From assembly GCA_946803715.1 (NCBI GenBank), contig CAMPET010000004.1:107480-121613 (forward strand): DNA of 14,134 nt, given 5' to 3'. Below the pieces are notes generated by a model, which was given only the letters and a program-made list of their open reading frames with translations, was not told where the DNA came from and searched no databases. Position 1 is the first letter of the stretch. Each line of letters begins with the position of its first letter. The stretch comes from Beroe ovata. Taxonomy: Eukaryota; Ctenophora; Nuda; Beroida; Beroidae. Shown piece by piece: positions 9,301 through 14,134 of the stretch. The translations under genes and the position numbers were made by a program.

Positions 9301-12300
9301 GTATCCAGCTGGCGAGATCACTTGGGTATACTGGACCACGCCCCGTGAGATTGGTGTTGTCATGGGTACCATACTGGGAACTCCCACAACACTTCCTGGT
9401 GCTGGTGCTCCTGGTGCTGGTGCTCCTGGCCGAGTGGTCTCCGCAGTTGTTACCATGGAGTTATGCAGTCATACAAGTTCTATAGAATCCGAGAGGGTGA
9501 TATCATGATTCGTGCTATGAAAGTCAGCAAAGGTTAGAAAAATGCTGAATAAAAGGGGCTACGAAATCAAGGGAAATATTCGGAAACAGCTTTTGAAACA
9601 CTTTTTGAGGGAGAAACATGATTTTTTGTCAAGCGAAAAAAATCTGAAAAAATCATTAATCCACGTATAAGCAGGTTTATTGTCATGCCACACTCTATTA
9701 ATAGTTAATTGACGATCAATTTGAATCAAGATGGGCATATATGAATTTTACAACAAATGTTATTGTTGGAGGGTCCCAAATTTTTCCAGTCACGTGACAG
9801 AAATTAACCAATGGGAACTCAGATACAAACAATGAAAACAGAAAACATTGTCACGTGATCAAGATCATTTGGGACCCCTCCCAACAAATATCAGTATCTA
9901 TTGTTAACTCAAACATCACAGCAAAGAACACAACGGAATCGTTGTACCTTGCTTTCTTTGATCGCTTGTTTTTGAGCCCTTTTTTCCCGTTGTGATTAAC
10001 CTTGCTTTGGGATTGCTGGGAGTTTTCACTTTTTGTTGACTGGTTATTCCTGGAAACAAGCCAAACTCAGGACTTAGAATTTTCAATGTGGCTTCAACTT
10101 CTGGAAGCTTTCAAACTTCTGAATACGTGATTACACGTGGTACTCTAACCAGCTCACCTCGAGTCAAGTTCTTGTTTCAAACTGCTGATGGGAGAGTTCT
10201 TGTAGTAATCAATGAGGCGAGTAATGTCACTGTCCTTTCGGGATTCCTTTTCCTCGTCAGTACCCGGCTTCTGCAACAAGATGGAATAGTGAGTCCCTCA
10301 CGTACCACTTTTCACTAGTTATCATTTAGTGTGGTCATAAGGTTGTGTCACTATATATGTGAAGGAAGCCGGAGCACCGGCGGAGAGTTCACCAGACATC
10401 ATCTGTACCGCGAGTGGACAGATACGGCGGAAAACTCACCACACTTAGCGTGCCATCCGCGGAAACTTCCAAACTCTGAACCCCGATATCGATAAACTCG
10501 TTGAAGAGTTCCACCCGAACCCAGCTGTAAATACTGTTCATCTCCATAACCATAGTGGTGAGGTGTAGTGTGCGGTATTCCTCCAGAACGATCAGCATTG
10601 TCCTAAACAGAATTCATCAAAATTGTGGATATCGGTAATGAAACTTCCGCCAGGCGTGATATTCCACCCCACTTACCCAAACATGTCTATGATATCGTCT
10701 CCTGTGAACTTTGGTTCAGGACTGGTAGATATATCAGGAGGCGTGGGGGAAGAGGCGGGTGAGATTTCTTCTGCAACTTCGCTGATAGAGTTTTTCGATC
10801 CGCTGTCAGATCGCTGAAGTACCAGTATTATTAATAGAGTATAGGGCTGACAATGCATCATTCATACTGAAGAGCAAAGAAGTTCTAAAAAACCTTATTT
10901 CTCTGTTTCTTCGCGCTCTGATTCGGGGCTGGAGATGGCGTGGAATGTTTCTTCCTGGGACGAATTAAATTACTAATTTAATGGAAGGAAATATATTCTC
11001 TCACAAATCTGTACTTTGCATACTTTGCAGGAGCGAGGGGTTTCTTCGACTCCCGTTTGAGGCTTGTTTTCTCATACAGCTTGGTGATCACGCCCTCACA
11101 GTCTGGTGTGACACACGGCTCGTCTATGTTCCACTTAGGTAGCGACTTGAAACACTTGTGGTGGTAGTATTGTCGGCATTTTTCCGAACATTCGAGAACT
11201 TTGTACTCATCTGGTAAAGGAATTTAAATGGCGTTTCGTCGCAGTAATTTTCATAAATGACGAATATTCTAGCTTGTCTACATTGATGCAGTATCTACAT
11301 TGAAGCAGTGCAAGTAAGAGTAGACTCACCCTGAGATTCGAAGTCGTCAAACTCAACAATCAGGGTGTTAGGGGTAGAGCAGTTCTCGAATCTGCACTCA
11401 TTGAACATTTCCCTGTGAGTGAACTTCAGCGATACCACCAACTTGTTGAGCCATTCTTCAACAGCTCCTGTAAATTGATTTGTTTTGTCAGGTCAATAGG
11501 TTCAATCTCGGTGAGACTAGAGCAGCACCGGATCTTATGACGGATCGATCGATCATTTGTCCCACAATCATCAAGGTTATTCGCTATTTTTTCGCGCGAA
11601 TAGTGCGCGCACGTATATAGGCCTGTGCACGCGCGCTAAAATTAAAATAAAGGTCTAATTTTGAACTCGCGCCATCCACAAACACAATCTTGCCAGTCAA
11701 ACAAAGCAGAATTGTACAAAATTGGGAATGTCACATATACAACCGGGAGCATCACACCTGTAACACTCCGGCAAAACCTTCTCCATAATCTAACCTTTCT
11801 CTGATGACTCCAGCTTTCTCTTGGAGAGCGGAAACTCCACTGGAGCCCATTCTCCTTCTAAAGCGTGTACTAGTCGCTGGTAATGTACCAACATCAATTT
11901 CAAGTTCGTTTCGTCCTGAAAAAAGATCAATTGGTCAGACGAGAAATGGTACGAAACCTTGCTAGTTAGATTCCGATCATTTGAAGGAAAATGGATGAAT
12001 TAAACACCGTACTAACCCGTGATAAATGTTTCAGCATGACGAAATCAACGGCGGGCACGTGGTCACGTGTATAACATGTCCGCAGTTTGTCGTAAATTGA
12101 GTCAAGAGTGACATCTTTTGGATCGCGGTCGGATATGAGCATGTAGACACAGACAAGTGTAGATATCTGAGATACATTTTAAGTATGTGAAAAATTTCCA
12201 CCAATCTTTAAAATCGCAGCTACAGATTGCAATCATTTTGACGAGTGTGATGTTTTGGTAGATATTTTCTCCTAAACATTGACTATGAAATTAAATCACG

Positions 12301-13606
12301 CAATTACACCCTCAGTCACTTACCATCTGTGGATGTTGATAATTCAGTACATTGAACAGAACAAGACATTCCTTGTACGTTCTGATAGCATCATCCTCCT
12401 TGCCATCCAGTATGTTTTTCCATCCGTTACTCAACTTCTCGGCTAGACTCTTCTCAACCTTACTTTCGTTGGGCTGTTCCCCAGTCTGAGACACAAGGTA
12501 ATCGAGTGTGTACACTGCAACGTTCAACACTGAATAGTGAATGTTCCCAAGTTCATGACATTCGGACTTGACAGAATTTCACCGCTGTAGGACAGCTTAC
12601 CAAGCGAAAGAAATGGTACCACATTCTATGCTCATAAATCCGATAAAATCGACAACAAAATGGGTAATTCCAGAGCCATGCGAACAAATATGTATATGAT
12701 ACCCGATGATACCGATGTACAAATAAATCATCACAGCAAATTGATTGAACGGGTCCCATTGAACTAATATAATCGTATTACACAGATAATTCAGAGCATT
12801 TGTAGCACGTTCCAATTGAATTACCTTAGATGGTGTAACAAGCAGAGGCTCCTTGGATGTTGAAGACGGAGGGTAGAAAAAGGGAATTGCATCTTTATTG
12901 ACTGACAAATGAGAATAATGATATGACCCATGAGCAAAATAACGATTTTGAAATGAGATACTACAGCTAAAACCAATCTGTGATGCTATGCAACGCAGAA
13001 TTAAATCGTCTTGCAGGGATCCCGTTATCATGATTCAACATGTCGAAATCACTCACGACTTGAATTCGCTGTAGTGTTAGAACTGGCTGAAGAAGTACTG
13101 GCAGGAGCAGGTTCATCTCCCTCCTTCTTACTTGTGGCAGCACTTTTCACCGAGCTCTTTTCCGATTCGTCAAGGGCCGATAATTCAGCTTCCATCCTCT
13201 CCATTTCCTCCAATTCCGAGGGGGTTCGTAATTCTCTCCAATGATTAGTTCTTAACACCGCAATATCCCATATCACTTGCTTGAGATCGGAATGTAGATC
13301 AGGGTCTGAAATGATCATCATTTGTTAGTACCTTGTTTGATAATATCAAAAATCAGTTATCATGATCAGTTATCATATATCAAATTGATATATGATAACT
13401 CAGATCATGCATAATATATATTCTTTGCCAACTGACATTCAAAATTATAAAAAGGGTAATTATCTGCTGATCAATGATCATTTGACCTGAACATTCTTTC
13501 AAGAGCCTCTCAAACAGAGAGGCAAACTTAGCAGTCTTGTCAGGTGACTCTGATCGCAAATCAGTCTCAATTTTGGCTCCACATCTTCTCAATAACTGGT
13601 ACAATC
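3031..13606 (-). CDS. TTC3: TTC3/DZIP3-like RING-H2 E3 ubiquitin ligase (28 exons found, 5' end missing)
   Basis: The C-terminus carries a RING-H2 finger, which in this family recruits an E2 enzyme and transfers ubiquitin to bound substrates. I chained 28 exons whose GT/AG borders and phases agree, giving about 1,700 residues. From N to C: helical region with TPR-like character (exons 13606-11795), a Cys/His-rich segment with the motif PCVTPDCEGVI (11467-11024), Ser/Pro/Lys linkers, a conserved-looking globular stretch (9044-8866), a coiled coil (6600-4845), Pro/Ser/Gly linkers and the RING. TPR or helical N-terminus, Cys/His domain, coiled coil and terminal RING-H2 is the order seen in animal TTC3 and DZIP3. 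Human TTC3 (about 2,000 residues) is nearer in length than DZIP3 (about 1,200). The family call is inference from motif and order, without a database search; the choice of TTC3 over DZIP3 is weaker. The start codon is not in the window. Confidence 0.65.
3534..3736 (-). CDS. E3 ligase exon: Ser/Thr/Pro linker before the RING exon
   Basis: The frame reads KGDVVMATLRCCNLVHGQE, then a Ser/Thr/Pro/Lys-rich linker ending KIKEKFNFLS. The donor is GTAAGTG (consensus) at 3533. The acceptor is less certain: AG before 3736 gives phase 0, matching the exon at 3803-4219, while the AG at 3745-3746 would break the frame. No domain is recognised. Confidence 0.75.
3803..4219 (-). CDS. E3 ligase exon: low-complexity Ser/Asn/Pro/Gly/Arg linker
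   Basis: 139 codons, phase 0 at both ends, with acceptor TTTGACAG before 4219 and donor GTGAGT at 3802. The composition is Ser-, Asn-, Pro-rich, with an RGRGRAR segment near the end. It is predicted disordered. The RGR segment could bind nucleic acid or be methylated, but this is only suggested by composition. Confidence 0.8.
4308..4497 (-). CDS. E3 ligase exon: acidic then proline-rich segment
   Basis: The frame gives HNNYLRSMLDSEPLSEITFEE, then a run PPPPLPQPVNPPGPFQ that could dock SH3- or WW-type domains. The acceptor AACTCCAG joins the upstream exon in frame (SVSE|HNNYL). The donor GTACCT lies inside the palindrome CAGGTACCTG at 4301-4310. Confidence 0.78.
4573..4755 (-). CDS. E3 ligase exon: charged helical segment after the coiled coil
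   Basis: The frame reads FDTAQLRLRIAYANCEGQI, then a charged segment including YRYTEWQEIQQDIKCRIDS. The acceptor CTTCTTCCTTAG is strong, and phase completes an Arg codon split across the intron (QE|R|FDT). The donor is GTACGT at 4572. Confidence 0.82.
4845..4988 (-). CDS. E3 ligase exon: coiled coil (C-terminal part)
   Basis: The heptad-like sequence ENEKMTQSLESLQLDLHSRD continues to KDEVKELTKLFKSTQQLHMQE, with regular Leu/Val/Ile spacing and no Pro or Gly. Borders are TTTCACAG (acceptor) and GTATAT (donor). Confidence 0.85.
5244..5301. repeat. Three tandem copies of TGGAAGGAAGAGTGAACCG
   Basis: Units at 5244-5262, 5263-5282 (one extra G) and 5283-5301 (last bases GG). They are nearly identical, so the duplication is recent or maintained. 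They abut the hairpin that follows. Confidence 0.85.
5306..5366. repeat. Hairpin-forming inverted repeat
   Basis: AAAAAGACGCGCA at 5306-5318 is the exact reverse complement of 5354-5366. The 35-base loop contains the direct repeat TGCTTACAAT. Weaker pairing (GGAAAG/CTTTCC-like) extends the stem outward. Confidence 0.75.
5376..5426. repeat. 51-bp near-perfect palindrome
   Basis: The 25-base arms (5376-5400 and 5402-5426) are exact reverse complements around a single A at 5401. The arm begins CGCCTTTTTCTTCC and ends with GTGTACACA. A structure this tight can extrude as a cruciform or form a long RNA hairpin in the intron transcript. Confidence 0.9.
5929..6074 (-). CDS. E3 ligase exon: coiled coil
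   Basis: The sequence IEEERRNLLSERSGKSLESK continues to KLKIEIEEANKKNDELKKYN, strongly charged and helical with heptad hydrophobics. The acceptor TCGCTTTCAG and donor GTAGGAA are clear, and the split Arg codon joins LLQ|R|ENEKM in the next exon. Confidence 0.87.
6192..6278 (-). CDS. E3 ligase exon: coiled coil (short)
   Basis: 29 codons, phase 0 at both ends, acceptor CACTCTCACAG. It reads QYKFEAKSAQESLSSYSNLE and on to KDYEKLHKT, continuing the coiled coil. It is below the length usually caught by open-frame scans. Confidence 0.85.
6457..6600 (-). CDS. E3 ligase exon: coiled coil (N-terminal part)
   Basis: 48 codons, phase 0 both ends. RKSLVERIAKLEEMLDENMN continues with HKKEVEHLKNQLFDQMEQ; Leu/Ile/Val/Met repeat every three to four residues. 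The acceptor is CTGTTTCTTCAG, the donor GTATAC. In this family such a coil would serve self-association or substrate binding. Confidence 0.88.
6770..6928 (-). CDS. E3 ligase exon: linker before the coiled coil
   Basis: 53 codons, phase 0 both ends, acceptor CATTCTTCCTAG and donor GTTTGT. It encodes AAPYEPRAPPNNMAFNDGTH, then a Ser/Met/Pro-rich stretch and the acidic DEQIPEQLNYET that leads into the coil. No domain is recognised. Confidence 0.83.
6993..7259. repeat. Degenerate tandem array of a TTGACACCACTTCATG-type unit
   Basis: About 15 to 17 diverged units of roughly 16-18 bases, built from TTGACACCA and TTCATG, fill almost all of a 340-bp intron. Spacing is uneven and units differ, so this is an old minisatellite. 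The core TGACACCACT recurs in the 58-bp array at the right end of the window. Confidence 0.75.
7269..7335 (-). CDS. E3 ligase exon: short Ser/Thr/Pro linker
   Basis: 22 full codons, SLNPSASSFTPSPPITSTFD and then VT, with donor GTGAGTT and acceptor CTCTCAG. Phase 2 at the start and phase 0 at the end match both neighbours. Confidence 0.8.
7489..7587 (-). CDS. E3 ligase exon: Gln/Lys/Ser linker
   Basis: The frame reads GSGKNEGQQQQPAKDQKTEH and on to SASKQRTLSG. The acceptor CTATTTTCAG and donor GTATGAAT fit, with split codons at both ends joining neighbours in frame. Hydrophilic and probably disordered. Confidence 0.8.
7588..7906 (-). other. 319-bp intron with an 18-bp perfect palindrome
   Basis: AT-rich intron. 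GTACATTGTACAATGTAC at 7840-7857 is a perfect palindrome followed by one more copy of ACAATGTAC. A related sequence, TTGTACATTGTACAA, sits in another intron of the same gene at about 8807-8821. Confidence 0.65.
7907..8522 (-). CDS. E3 ligase exon: helical segment then long polar linker
   Basis: The longest exon (about 205 codons). It opens with a helical block, FPHLSFTEYINHLIETENRR and KAKQHWNHVALAELRKR, then PTVHDIQSLLPRG, a Ser/Glu-rich acidic patch, ALEQDIIAILAKNW, and a long Gln/Ser/His/Asn-rich tail. The donor after CCCAACAG joins the next exon in frame. The right border is uncertain: AG at 8523-8524 (tract CAGACCTCCTAG) or at 8538-8539 both fit the phase of the upstream exon. The best-looking acceptor, ending at 8593 (CTGCCCCCTAG), gives the wrong phase, although the frame is open there and contains MDSSTMQRL. 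Confidence 0.72.
8866..9044 (-). CDS. E3 ligase exon: conserved-looking globular segment
   Basis: The frame reads ENIAFRINIKINISYIVPWV and on through EFTVTRYNKHRMTVKEPDLH to LSDIFQSLICN. The alternating hydrophobic pattern suggests beta strands followed by a helix, unlike the low-complexity neighbours, so a folded domain is likely. The acceptor CACCTATAG leaves a 74-bp intron upstream, and the donor is GTACGA. I do not recognise the fold. Confidence 0.72.
9119..9391 (-). CDS. E3 ligase exon: hydrophobic/proline-rich segment, right border uncertain
   Basis: It reads SVVGVPSMVPMTTPISRGVV, then QYTQVISPAGYLVQSITALP and a PPPPPQLPPP run. The donor GTAGGT follows the codon start AT at 9119. The frame is open up to 9468 and would add a Gly/Ala/Pro repeat (PGAPAPG twice, 15-bp units). 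The upstream exon ends in phase 2, which is met by AG just before 9391 or by AG just before 9373 (GGAGTTCCCAG). The strong acceptor-like AG at about 9482 leads into stops in all frames. The repeat may therefore be intron or coding. Confidence 0.6.
9392..9947 (-). other. About 556-bp intron containing a MITE-like element
   Basis: AT-rich, stops in all frames on the minus strand for most of its length. It contains the inverted-repeat element at 9761-9890 and, at its left end, the Gly/Ala/Pro-encoding 15-bp repeats noted for the neighbouring exon. Confidence 0.55.
9761..9890. mobile_element. Short inverted-repeat element (MITE-like, about 130 bp)
   Basis: The left end ATTGTTGGAGGGTCCCAAAT pairs imperfectly with the reverse complement of the right end GGGACCCCTCCCAACAAAT. 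The arms run about 35 bases and end in GTCACGTGA on each side. A TA stands just outside or at each tip (gtTAttg and aaaTAtc), which would fit TA target duplication. No coding sequence lies inside. Confidence 0.65.
9948..10049 (-). CDS. E3 ligase exon: lysine-rich linker
   Basis: The frame gives NNQSTKSENSQQSQSKVNHN and then GKKGLKNKRSKKA, a basic cluster that could act as a nuclear or nucleolar localisation signal. The acceptor GCTTGTTTCCAG and donor GTACAA are clear, and the first base completes an Arg codon from the upstream exon. Confidence 0.82.
10158..10270 (-). CDS. E3 ligase exon: charged helical segment
   Basis: 37 codons plus two bases: KPGTDEEKESRKDSDITRLI and DYYKNSPISSLKQELDS. 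The acceptor CATCTTGTTGCAG and donor GTGAGC are both strong. Confidence 0.85.
10440..10602 (-). CDS. E3 ligase exon: folded segment between linkers
   Basis: 54 codons, including TMLIVLEEYRTLHLTTMVME and SIYSWVRVELFNEFIDIGVQ, with alternating hydrophobic and charged residues that suggest a compact fold. The acceptor TTCTGTTTAG and donor GTGAGT match neighbouring phases (DMFG|TML and LSV|KPG). The domain is not recognised. Confidence 0.85.
10677..10813 (-). CDS. E3 ligase exon: acidic Ser/Pro linker
   Basis: It encodes RSDSGSKNSISEVAEEISPA, then SSPTPPDISTSPEPKFTGDD and IIDMFG. The donor is the full consensus GTAAGT; the acceptor is GGTACTTCAG. Several Ser-Pro and Thr-Pro pairs are possible proline-directed kinase sites. 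Confidence 0.85.
10894..10954 (-). CDS. E3 ligase exon: 61-bp basic micro-exon
   Basis: 20 codons plus one base: KKHSTPSPAPNQSAKKQRNK. The other frames contain a stop or break phase. Borders are TTCGTCCCAG (acceptor) and GTTTTT (weak donor). Together with nearby linkers it gives a Lys/Arg-rich patch like a bipartite nuclear signal. Confidence 0.75.
11024..11210 (-). CDS. E3 ligase exon: Cys/His-rich segment (TTC3/DZIP3-type)
   Basis: It encodes EYKVLECSEKCRQYYHHKCF, KSLPKWNIDEPCVTPDCEGV and ITKLYEKTSLKRESKKPL. Spacings are C-x3-C-x5-H-x2-C and later C-x4-C, which suggest zinc binding with CRFENC from the exon before. This block is the main reason, besides the RING, for the TTC3/DZIP3 call. 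The donor is either GTATGC at 11023 or GTACAG at 11014; both keep the same phase because GCAAAGTA is duplicated here. The first has the better +5 G. Confidence 0.82.
11330..11467 (-). CDS. E3 ligase exon: start of the Cys/His-rich segment
   Basis: It encodes AVEEWLNKLVVSLKFTHREM, FNECRFENCSTPNTLIVEFD and DFESQ. The CRFENC pair and the EFDDF motif lead directly into the Cys/His block of the next exon (split Asp codon). The acceptor is CAATTTACAG, the donor GTGAGT. Confidence 0.87.
11468..11794 (-). other. 327-bp intron with a small CpG-rich palindromic patch
   Basis: Within an otherwise AT-rich intron, 11591-11636 contains TTCGCGCGAA (11591-11600) and GTGCGCGCAC (11603-11612), both perfect palindromes, and a further GTGCACGCGCGC. 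The base pattern resembles the CpG-rich block at 1265-2399. No coding sequence is seen. Confidence 0.6.
11795..11915 (-). CDS. E3 ligase exon: helical segment
   Basis: 40 codons plus one base: DETNLKLMLVHYQRLVHALE and GEWAPVEFPLSKRKLESSEK. The acceptor GATCTTTTTTCAG is strong; the donor is GTTAGA. The phase joins SSEK|G|AVEEW in the next exon. Confidence 0.86.
12017..12166 (-). CDS. E3 ligase exon: helical segment
   Basis: 50 codons, phase 0 at both ends: ISTLVCVYMLISDRDPKDVT, LDSIYDKLRTCYTRDHVPAV and DFVMLKHLSR. The pattern is an amphipathic helical repeat. The donor is GTTAGT, and the acceptor ATCTCAG is preceded by a weaker tract. Confidence 0.82.
12324..12566 (-). CDS. E3 ligase exon: helical, TPR-like segment
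   Basis: 81 codons: SECHELGNIHYSVLNVAVYT leading into LDYLVSQTGEQPNESKVEKS, then a helix GWKNILDGKEDDAIRTYKEC and NVLNYQHPQM. HELGNIHYSxxxxAVYTLDYL resembles the paired-helix layout of a TPR, fitting the family, but the match is loose. The donor is GTAAGTG. The acceptor (GAAATTCTGTCAAG) is mediocre and was chosen because an in-frame TGA lies just upstream. Confidence 0.75.
12825..12901 (-). CDS. E3 ligase exon: short Ser/Pro segment
   Basis: 25 codons: NKDAIPFFYPPSSTSKEPLL and VTPSK. The strong acceptor CTCATTTGTCAG and donor GTAATT give phase 1 to 0, and the split Leu codon fits exactly. Without the splice logic this would be hidden inside a longer spurious open frame (12597-13031). Confidence 0.75.
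13057..13305 (-). CDS. E3 ligase exon: helix plus acidic/Ser-Ala linker
   Basis: 82 full codons: PDLHSDLKQVIWDIAVLRTN, HWRELRTPSELEEMERMEAE, then a Ser/Ala/Lys/Thr-rich tail. The acceptor ATGATCATTTCAG and donor GTGAGTG are good, and the phases match both neighbours (KECS|D|PDL). Confidence 0.86.
13369..13399. repeat. 31-bp near-perfect palindrome
   Basis: 15-base arms (GTTATCATATATCAA and its reverse complement) flank a single A at 13384. It lies in the intron between two N-terminal exons, with an extra partial copy ATCAGTTATCAT just to the left (13352-13363). Confidence 0.85.
13487..13606 (-). CDS. E3 ligase exon: most 5' exon visible, helical
   Basis: 39 full codons: LYQLLRRCGAKIETDLRSES and PDKTAKFASLFERLLKECS. 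It starts in phase 1, after CCAATTCTTCAG, so at least one more coding exon lies to the right of the window or is hidden beyond the repeats. The donor is GTCAAA (weak at +3/+4), but the join to the next exon is exact. Confidence 0.8.
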
Positions 13607-14134
13607 CTGAAGAATTGGATTGAATTGAAAAATTTGCTTATTCCTATCACACTTTATTGGACAGTGGTGCAAATCCCAGGGGATCGGGGACATAATCCCC
13701 CATCCCGCTCAGATATAAACCCCCCTAACGTTCATCCCGTCCACCATCAGCTTATCAGCTAAATATCCCCATTCCTATCATCTATGATTCACTGTTCGGT
13801 TTGTTTTGATGCTGACTGTGGTGTGCCATGTCCGATATTGGTCTGAATGTTACTCGCCCGGAAATTTGGAGGTGTATTACGATTCAGCTGAATCGTACCT
13901 ATACACAACTCTACGTCACTGCTTTACGCTGACACCACTACATAACATTCCATGACGTATACACCATTCTACGTCACTGCTCGCATCTGACACCACTTTT
14001 TAACACTCCATGACGTACACACCATTCTACGTCACTGCTTACCGCTAACACCACGTTATAAAATTCCATGACGTATGAACCAGTCTACGTCACTGCTCGC
14101 CGCTGACACCACTTTATAACATTCCATGACGTAT
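13607..14134 (-). other. Upstream intron (or 5' part) with palindrome and minisatellite
   Basis: No coding exon was recognised. The stretch holds a C-rich segment (13671-13740), the perfect 20-bp palindrome TACGATTCAGCTGAATCGTA (13878-13897) and a 58-bp tandem array to the end of the window. Confidence 0.55.
13911..14134. repeat. 58-bp minisatellite, 3.9 copies, continuing past the edge
   Basis: The phrase CTACGTCACTGCT starts at 13911, 13969, 14027 and 14085, an exact 58-base period. Units also share TGACACCAC and CCATGACGTA. Differences are scattered single bases with no length change, so units are conserved all along their length. Each unit carries TGACGT and ACGTCA facing each other across 12 bases. 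Confidence 0.9.

Noticed and set aside
10088-10318. Plus-strand open frame of 76 residues
   Set aside because: Covers the minus-strand exon at 10158-10270, which joins both neighbours in frame.
12597-13031. Minus-strand open frame of 144 residues as a separate gene
   Set aside because: Only the 12825-12901 part has splice signals matching the gene's phase; the rest reads through two introns.
13911-14134. CRISPR array
   Set aside because: Units are alike along all 58 bases, with no unique spacers, and the context is an intron-bearing animal gene.

Overview
This window looks like animal nuclear DNA. It is AT-leaning, has no bacterial-style operons, and carries one long split gene whose introns have GT/AG borders and consistent reading phase. 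Vertebrate/invertebrate-type TTAGGG telomere motifs also occur. Short introns (about 65-260 bases) mixed with a few repeat-filled ones suggest a compact invertebrate genome. A sponge or another early-branching marine animal is possible, but that is a guess.

Layout, left to right. (1) Positions 63-191 hold the last coding exon of a plus-strand gene; it encodes an acidic stretch, one hydrophobic helix and a short basic tail, like a tail-anchored membrane protein. (2) Positions 192-3030 lie between two convergent genes and hold no convincing coding sequence. This spacer contains a CpG-rich, foldback-rich block (about 1265-2399) with nested inverted repeats, telomere-like repeats at the hairpin tip and four copies of one short palindrome. 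(3) Positions 3031-13606 are one minus-strand gene, for which I could assemble 28 coding exons encoding about 1,700 residues in one frame. The 5' (N-terminal) part lies beyond the right edge. The order is: helical, partly TPR-like N-terminal region; a Cys/His-rich segment; low-complexity Ser/Pro/Lys linkers; a long coiled coil; more linkers; and a C-terminal RING-H2 finger. This order and size fit the TTC3/DZIP3 family of E3 ubiquitin ligases, TTC3 better than DZIP3 by length. (4) Positions 13607-14134 are an upstream intron (or upstream region) of that gene ending in a 58-bp tandem repeat that runs off the window.

Two exon junctions remain uncertain: the right borders of the exons at 9119-9391 and 7907-8522. 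The others follow from matching splice signals and phase. Most of the unusual material is non-coding: a telomere-motif foldback, near-perfect palindromes with a one-base centre, a MITE-like element and two tandem arrays that share a TGACACCACT core. I found no tRNA, rRNA, CRISPR array or convincing transposase gene. I did not find a clearly new biological system; the best leads are the foldback block and the CRE-like minisatellite.
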